Both the position numbers and the translations under genes were made by a program. From Micromonospora citrea (GTDB taxonomy: Bacteria; Actinomycetota; Actinomycetes; Mycobacteriales; Micromonosporaceae), in assembly GCF_900090315.1 (NCBI RefSeq), contig NZ_FMHZ01000002.1:4248501-4312500 (forward strand): 64,000 bases of DNA, read 5' to 3'. The notes beneath the pieces were generated by a model. The model was not told where the DNA came from. It was given only the letters and a program-made list of their open reading frames with translations, and made no database searches. Positions within the stretch are counted from its first letter, which is position 1. Each line of letters begins with the position of its first letter. Below are positions 58,562 through 64,000 of the stretch, piece after piece.

Positions 58562-59355
58562 TCCCCGCCGGCCTCGCCGACCGCCTGTGCGCGGTCGACG
58601 GGGTCGTCGCCGTCGCGCTCGGCGGCAGCCGGGCCCGGGGCGAGCATCGGCCCGACTCCGACTGGGACCTCGGCCTCTACTACCGGGGCGAGCTGGACGT
58701 GGCGGGGCTGCGGGCCGTCGCCGCGGCGGTCGCCGACGAGGGGGTCGAGCTGACCCCGCCCGGTGGCTGGGGGCCGTGGATCGACGGCGGCGGATGGCTG
58801 CGCGTCGGCGGGGCGGCGGTCGACTGGATCTACCGGGACCTCGACCGGGTGCACCGGATCTGGGCGGACTGCCGGGCCGGCCGCTACGAGGTCGGCGTGC
58901 AGGCCGGGCATCCGCTCGGTTTCTACTCGTGCGCCTACGCCGGGGAGGTGGCGTTCTGCCGCGTGCTCGCCGACCCGACGGGCGAGCTGACCGCGCTGCG
59001 GAAGGAGACGCTCCGCTACCCGCCAGCCCTGGCCGGGGCCCTGGTCGACGGCGGCTGGGAGGCCCGGCTGCTGCTCGACGGCGCCGGCAAGGCGACGTCC
59101 GCCGGCGACAGCGGTTACGTGGCCGGCTGCCTGTTCCGGGTGGTCGGGGTGCTCGCCCAGGTGCTGCACGCCCGGGCCGGGCGGTGGCTGGTCAACGAGA
59201 AGGGCATGCTCGCCTCCGCCGGGCGGTTGCCGGACGCCCCGCCCGACTTCGCCCGGCGGGCGCAGGCGCTGCTCGCGGCGGTCGGGCGGACGCCGGACGA
59301 ACTGGCCGCCACGCTCGCGGACGCCCGCCGCCTCACCGCCGACGTGCTCGGCTGA
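58558..59355 (+). CDS. Nucleotidyltransferase-fold protein (DUF4037-like C-terminus)
   Basis: 265 residues. ALGGSRARGEHRPDSDWDLGLYY (shown here as GGSRARG and SDWDLG at about residues 20-38) is the polymerase-beta-like nucleotidyltransferase core with two metal-binding Asp. The remaining part is helical (ETLRYPPALAGALVDGGWEA; GYVAGCLFRVVGVLAQVLHA) and resembles DUF4037. Its target may be a small molecule, tRNA or protein. GTG 58558 overlaps the ABC-F stop in GTGA, implying a joint function; both protein types occur among antibiotic-resistance determinants. Confidence 0.85.
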   Translation: MIPAGLADRLCAVDGVVAVALGGSRARGEHRPDSDWDLGLYYRGELDVAGLRAVAAAVADEGVELTPPGGWGPWIDGGGWLRVGGAAVDWIYRDLDRVHRIWADCRAGRYEVGVQAGHPLGFYSCAYAGEVAFCRVLADPTGELTALRKETLRYPPALAGALVDGGWEARLLLDGAGKATSAGDSGYVAGCLFRVVGVLAQVLHARAGRWLVNEKGMLASAGRLPDAPPDFARRAQALLAAVGRTPDELAATLADARRLTADVLG

Positions 59356-59404
59356 CCGGGGCGGGCGGGTTTCGCGCTCGTCGGCGTGCGGCTTGTGGCC
59401 GGCA

Positions 59405-59410
59405 TAGGGT
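59405..59410 (+). promoter_or_regulatory. -10 box of the aldo/keto reductase gene
   Basis: TAGGGT, seven bases before GTG 59418; leaderless arrangement. Confidence 0.45.
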
Positions 59411-59417
59411 TGATCTC

Positions 59418-60371
59418 GTGACTGAGATGACCTATCGCCGGCTGGGCGACTCCGGGCTCGTGGTGTCCGTGGTCGGCATCGGCTGCAACAACTTCGGCCG
59501 CAAGCTGGACCTCGACGGCACCCGGGCGGTGGTCGACGCCGCGCTCGACGTCGGGATCAACTTCTTCGACACCGCCGACATCTACGGCGAGCCGCAGGGC
59601 GGCTCCGAGGAACTGCTCGGCCAGGCTCTCAAGGGCCGCCGCGACGACGTGGTGGTGGCCACCAAGTTCGGCATGGACATGCACGGGCTCAACGGCCCCG
59701 ACTTCGGCGCTCGGGGCGCGCGACGCTACATCGCCCGCGCGGTCGAGGCGTCGCTGCGCAGGCTCGGCACCGACCACATCGACCTGTACCAGATGCACGA
59801 GCCGGACCCGGGCACCCCGATCGACGAGACCCTCGCCGCGCTCGACGACCTGGTGCGCGCCGGCAAGGTGCGCTACCTGGGCAACTCCAACTTCGCCGGG
59901 TGGCAGATCGCCGACGCCGACTGGGTGGCGTCGTCCAACGGCCGGTCGCGGTTCATCAGCGCCCAGAACCACTACAGCCTCCTGGAACGCTCCGTCGAGA
60001 CCGAGGTGGTGCCGGCCTGCGAGCGGTTCGGTCTCGGGCTGCTGCCGTTCTTCCCGCTGGCCAACGGGCTGCTCACCGGGAAGTACAGGCGCGACCAGGC
60101 CCCGCCCGCCGGCAGCCGCCTCGCCGGTGGCGGCCGGTACGCCCAGCGCCTCGCCGCCGCCGACTGGGACCTCATCGAGGCCATCGAGGCGTACGCGGAC
60201 GAGCGGGGCCTGTCGATGCTCCAGGTGGCGATCGGCGGGCTGGCCGCCCAGCCGGCGGTCACCTCGGTGATCGCCGGCGCCACCACGCCGGAGCAGGTGC
60301 GGGCCAACGCCGAGGCGGGTGCCTGGCAGCCCACCGACGAGGATCTCGACGCCCTCCGCGCGGTCCTCTGA
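59418..60371 (+). CDS. Aldo/keto reductase
   Basis: 317 residues, (beta/alpha)8 barrel, NADPH-dependent carbonyl reduction. The active-site residues of the family are present: Asp and Tyr in FFDTADIYGEPQGGSEELLG, Lys in VVVATKFGMD, and His in LYQMHEPDPGTPIDETL. VRYLGNSNFAGWQ and VTSVIAGATTPEQVRANAEA (cofactor binding) follow. GTG 59418 is taken (leaderless); ATG 59427 would give MTYRRLGDSG. The physiological substrate is unknown. Confidence 0.9.
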   Translation: MTEMTYRRLGDSGLVVSVVGIGCNNFGRKLDLDGTRAVVDAALDVGINFFDTADIYGEPQGGSEELLGQALKGRRDDVVVATKFGMDMHGLNGPDFGARGARRYIARAVEASLRRLGTDHIDLYQMHEPDPGTPIDETLAALDDLVRAGKVRYLGNSNFAGWQIADADWVASSNGRSRFISAQNHYSLLERSVETEVVPACERFGLGLLPFFPLANGLLTGKYRRDQAPPAGSRLAGGGRYAQRLAAADWDLIEAIEAYADERGLSMLQVAIGGLAAQPAVTSVIAGATTPEQVRANAEAGAWQPTDEDLDALRAVL

Positions 60372-60399
60372 GCCCTCACCCTCCCCCGCCCGAGCTGCC

Positions 60400-60458
60400 A
60401 CGGGTGGAACACCACGGACCCTTCCGACCCCGGGAGACGCGCTTGGTGTTCCACCCGT
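60400..60458 (+). terminator. Hairpin after the aldo/keto reductase gene
   Basis: A perfect 15-bp stem (60400-60414 with 60444-60458, ACGGGTGGAACACCA and complement) with a 29-base loop. The stretch 60459-60657 contains no gene that I can support. Confidence 0.6.
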
Positions 60459-60657
60459 CGCTGCCGGGCCGAAACGCGCAGCATGGCGCGGGTCAGGAGG
60501 CCGTCGGCGACGGCGACGCTGCCCGGAACGGCAGGAAGGCCAGGCGCGGCGGAACCCGGGCGGCGGAGGGCATCCGGACAGCATGTCGGGGGCGGGCGGT
60601 CACCCGCTGCCCCGACCGTCGCGATCGGGCGGTCGATGTGAAATCCGCATCCCGACC

Positions 60658-60686
60658 TTGGCGGATCCGGCGATCCGTCGTACGGT
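60658..60686 (+). promoter_or_regulatory. Predicted promoter of the thiamine operon
   Basis: TTGGCG (60658-60663) and TACGGT (60681-60686), 17 bases apart. The predicted start is about 10 bases before the TPP aptamer. Confidence 0.65.
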
Positions 60687-60703
60687 GACACCCGCAAGTG
60701 ACC

Positions 60704-60789
60704 CACGGGAGCCCGGTGGACCGGGCTGAGAGGGGGGCTGTGAGCCCCCGACCGTCGAACCTGATCCGGATAATGCCGGCGCAGGGAGG
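60704..60789 (+). ncRNA. TPP riboswitch (THI element)
   Basis: It contains the conserved CGGGCTGAGAGG (pyrimidine sensor) and CGAACCTGATCCGGATAATGCCGGCGCAGGGA-type 3' part (60756-60787; key strings AACCTGATC, TAATGCC, GCAGGGA). A hairpin GGGGGCT..AGCCCCC fills the variable P3 arm. The thiE SD GGGAGGAG (60784-60791) overlaps the 3' strand of the aptamer, so TPP binding can directly hide the ribosome binding site. Confidence 0.95.
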
Positions 60790-60798
60790 AGTGTTGCC

Positions 60799-61425
60799 GT
60801 GCCGTCCCTCGGGCGACTGCATCTGATCACCGACACCCGACCCGGGCGTGACCCGCTGGCCGTGCTGCGGGCCGCCCTGCCGGTGGCCCGTGACGAACTG
60901 GTCGTGCAGGTCCGCGTGGAGGACGACGCCACCGACCGGGAGGCGTACGAGCTGGCCAGCCGGGTGGTCGCGCTCTGTGCGCCGTACGGCGCCACCTGCC
61001 TGGTCAACGACCGGTTGCACGTGGCGCTGGCGGTGGGCGCCGCAGGCGGGCACGTCGGCGCGGACGACCTGCCGGTCGGGGCGGCCCGCCGGGTGCTCGG
61101 CGCCACCGCCGTGCTCGGCGCCACCGCCCGCGAACCGGGAACGGCCGCCGAGGCGGTCGCCGCCGGGGCCAGCTACCTGGGCGTGGGCCCCTGCCACGCC
61201 ACCAGCACCAAGACCGGGCTGCCGGCACCGATCGGCCCGGCCGGGGTGCGCGCCGTCGCCGAGGCCGTGGACGTGCCGGTCGTCGCGATAGGCGGCGTGA
61301 CCGCCGCCAACGCGCCGGCGCTGCTGGCCGCCGGGGCGTACGGGGTGGCGGTGGTGGGGGCGCTCTCCGGGGCGGCCGATCCGGGCCGGGCGACGACGGA
61401 GCTGCTGGGAGCCCTGGGGTGCTGA
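60799..61425 (+). CDS. thiE: Thiamine phosphate synthase
   Basis: 208 residues, (beta/alpha)8 barrel. It joins HMP-pyrophosphate with the thiazole phosphate. LVNDRLHVALAVGAAGGHVG and YLGVGPCHATSTKTGLPAPI are the substrate-binding signatures; AIGGVTAAN ends the barrel. The usual Q.R.K motif at residues 34-40 reads VQVRVED, so the Lys is missing. GTG 60799 has GGGAGGAG 8 bases upstream, in the riboswitch. The next gene overlaps by seven bases. Confidence 0.93.
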   Translation: MPSLGRLHLITDTRPGRDPLAVLRAALPVARDELVVQVRVEDDATDREAYELASRVVALCAPYGATCLVNDRLHVALAVGAAGGHVGADDLPVGAARRVLGATAVLGATAREPGTAAEAVAAGASYLGVGPCHATSTKTGLPAPIGPAGVRAVAEAVDVPVVAIGGVTAANAPALLAAGAYGVAVVGALSGAADPGRATTELLGALGC

Positions 61426-62713
61426 GCCGGCCCGACGTCGCCGTGGTGGGGGCGGGACCGGTCGGGCTGGGAATCGCGTGGCGCTGCGCGGCGCGAGGGC
61501 TCCGCGTCGTCGTCCACGATCCCGCCCCGGGCTCCGGCGCGTCCCACGTCGCCGCCGGGATGCTCGCCCCGGTCGCCGAGGCGTACTTCGGGGAGCACGA
61601 GCTGACCGGGCTGCTGACGGCCTCCGCCGCCCGCTGGCCCGCCTTCGCCGCCGAGCTGACAGCCGCGACCGGCGCGGACATCGGCTACCGCACCGAGGGC
61701 ACGCTGATGGTCGGGCTCACCGCCGACGACCTGGCGGAGGCGCGGCGGCTGTGGGCGTACCAGCAGGGTCTCGGACTGCCGGTGACGCCGCTGCGCCCCT
61801 CGGCGCTGCGGGACCGCGAGCCGGCGCTGGCCCCCCGGGTGCGCGGCGGCGCGCTCGCCGCCACCGACCACCAGGTCGACCCGCGTCGGCTCGTGCCGGC
61901 GCTGCGCACCGCCGCCGAGCGGGCCGGCGCCACGCTGCTGCCCACCGCCGTGCGGCGGCTGTCCGACGTGGACGCCCGCGTCACGGTGGTCGCGGCCGGC
62001 TGCGGCGCGGCGGCCCTGACCGGGTTGCCGGTGCGGCCGGTGAAGGGCCAGGTGCTGCGGCTCCGCGCGCCCGGCGGCGTCCCGCCGGGCTTCCGGCACG
62101 TCATCCGGGGGTACGCCGACGGCGAGCACGTCTATCTCGTGCCCCGCGAAGACGGGGAGGTGGTGGTGGGCGCGACCGTCGAGGAGCGCACCGACACCGA
62201 CGTCTCCGCCGGGGCGGTGCTGCGCCTGCTCCGCGCCGCCGTCGACCTGCTGCCGGAGTTGGCCGAGTACGACCTCGTGGAGACGCTCGCCGGCCTGCGC
62301 CCCGGCACCCCGGACAACGCGCCGATCCTCGGCCCGCTGCCGGACCGGCCGGGCGTGCTCCTCGCGACCGGGCACCACCGGCACGGCATCGTGCTCACCC
62401 CCGTCACCGCCGACCTGATCGCCGACCTGGTCGTCACGGGCACGCCAGACCCGCTGCTCGCCCCCTTCACCCCCGCCCGGTTCCTGCCCCCGAACCCGGC
62501 CGGTCCGGTCGGCGTCACTGGGCCGGTCGGCGTCGCCGAGCTTGCCGAGAGCGCCGATTCTGCCGGCATCGCCGGTTCGGCCGCGACGGGCGGTTCGGCC
62601 GCGACCGCCGGTTCGGCCAGCGTCGTCCGGTCGGCCGCCGGTGTCGCGCCGGCCGTACCCGCAGTCGGCGGCCGGACCGGTCCCGGACCGTCCGCACCCG
62701 AGGAGGAGCACAC

Positions 62714-62723
<10 letters not shown>
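61419..62723 (+). CDS. thiO: Glycine oxidase ThiO (FAD-dependent)
   Basis: 434 residues. It oxidises glycine to iminoglycine for thiazole synthesis. FAD-binding VAVVGAGPVGLGIAWRCA at the N-terminus (Rossmann GxGxxG), GSGASHVAAGMLAPVAEAYF, and GLRPGTPDNAPILGPL with TGHHRHGIVLTPVTADLIAD at the C-terminal end of the domain. The last 75 residues are an Ala/Gly/Ser-rich low-complexity tail not needed by the family. GTG 61419 overlaps thiE by seven bases; thiS overlaps the end. Confidence 0.93.

Positions 62724-64000
<1,277 letters not shown>

Overview
The window reads as chromosomal DNA of a high-GC actinobacterium. The closest fit by recall is Micromonospora or another member of the Micromonosporaceae. 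The reasons are: very high third-position GC with many GTG/TTG starts; alanine/lysine-rich tails on L22, S3 and L17; zinc-type S14, S4 and L36; rpmG followed by hadA-hadB-like MaoC genes, tRNA-Trp and secE-nusG; and start codons placed 6-7 bases after a -10 box (leaderless transcripts). No database search was possible, so the genus is an inference.

Bases 1-12.7 kb are accessory and partly eroded. They hold an MFS exporter end, scars of a MarR regulator and a Bcr/CflA-type transporter, a DUF1877 protein, a GNAT enzyme, YajQ, tRNA-Tyr, a short segment between tRNA-Tyr and a degenerate copy of its 3' end (with an IS110-like transposase relic), an ArsR-type regulator/MFS operon with a readable promoter-operator, a broken sialidase-like gene, a VOC protein, small membrane proteins, and a large GGDEF-EAL protein preceded by a 46-residue peptide gene and a candidate structured RNA.

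Bases 12.7-53.5 kb are the conserved core of gene expression: tRNA-Thr, tRNA-Met, rpmG, hadAB-like genes, tRNA-Trp, secE-nusG, rplK-rplA, an ABC exporter pair, rplJ-rplL (with L10 leader), rpoB-rpoC, two small membrane proteins, rpsL-rpsG-fusA-tuf, the complete S10 operon (rpsJ to rpsQ), the spc operon (rplN to rplO), secY-adk-map, a DUF1707 membrane protein, and the alpha operon (infA-rpmJ-rpsM-rpsK-rpsD-rpoA-rplQ) ending in truA. Many genes overlap by 1-4 bases, so translation is probably coupled. Hairpins lie between rpoB and rpoC, between rpsG and fusA, and over the start of the map transcript. The rpsL and rpsJ leaders share an identical 20-base block followed by a GGTCGG arm.

Bases 53.5-64 kb hold a P1/DmpA-family peptidase, a membrane-anchored proline-rich protein, a small rRNA-type methyltransferase, an ABC-F ATPase overlapping a nucleotidyltransferase, an aldo/keto reductase, and a thiamine operon (TPP riboswitch, thiE, thiO, thiS, thiG and a second ThiE/TenI-like gene running off the end).

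No CRISPR array, rRNA gene, intact insertion sequence, phage or biosynthetic cluster is visible. The best candidates for something undescribed are the three-way-junction RNA plus peptide upstream of the GGDEF-EAL gene, the shared rpsL/rpsJ leader motif, and the tRNA-Tyr-flanked remnant.
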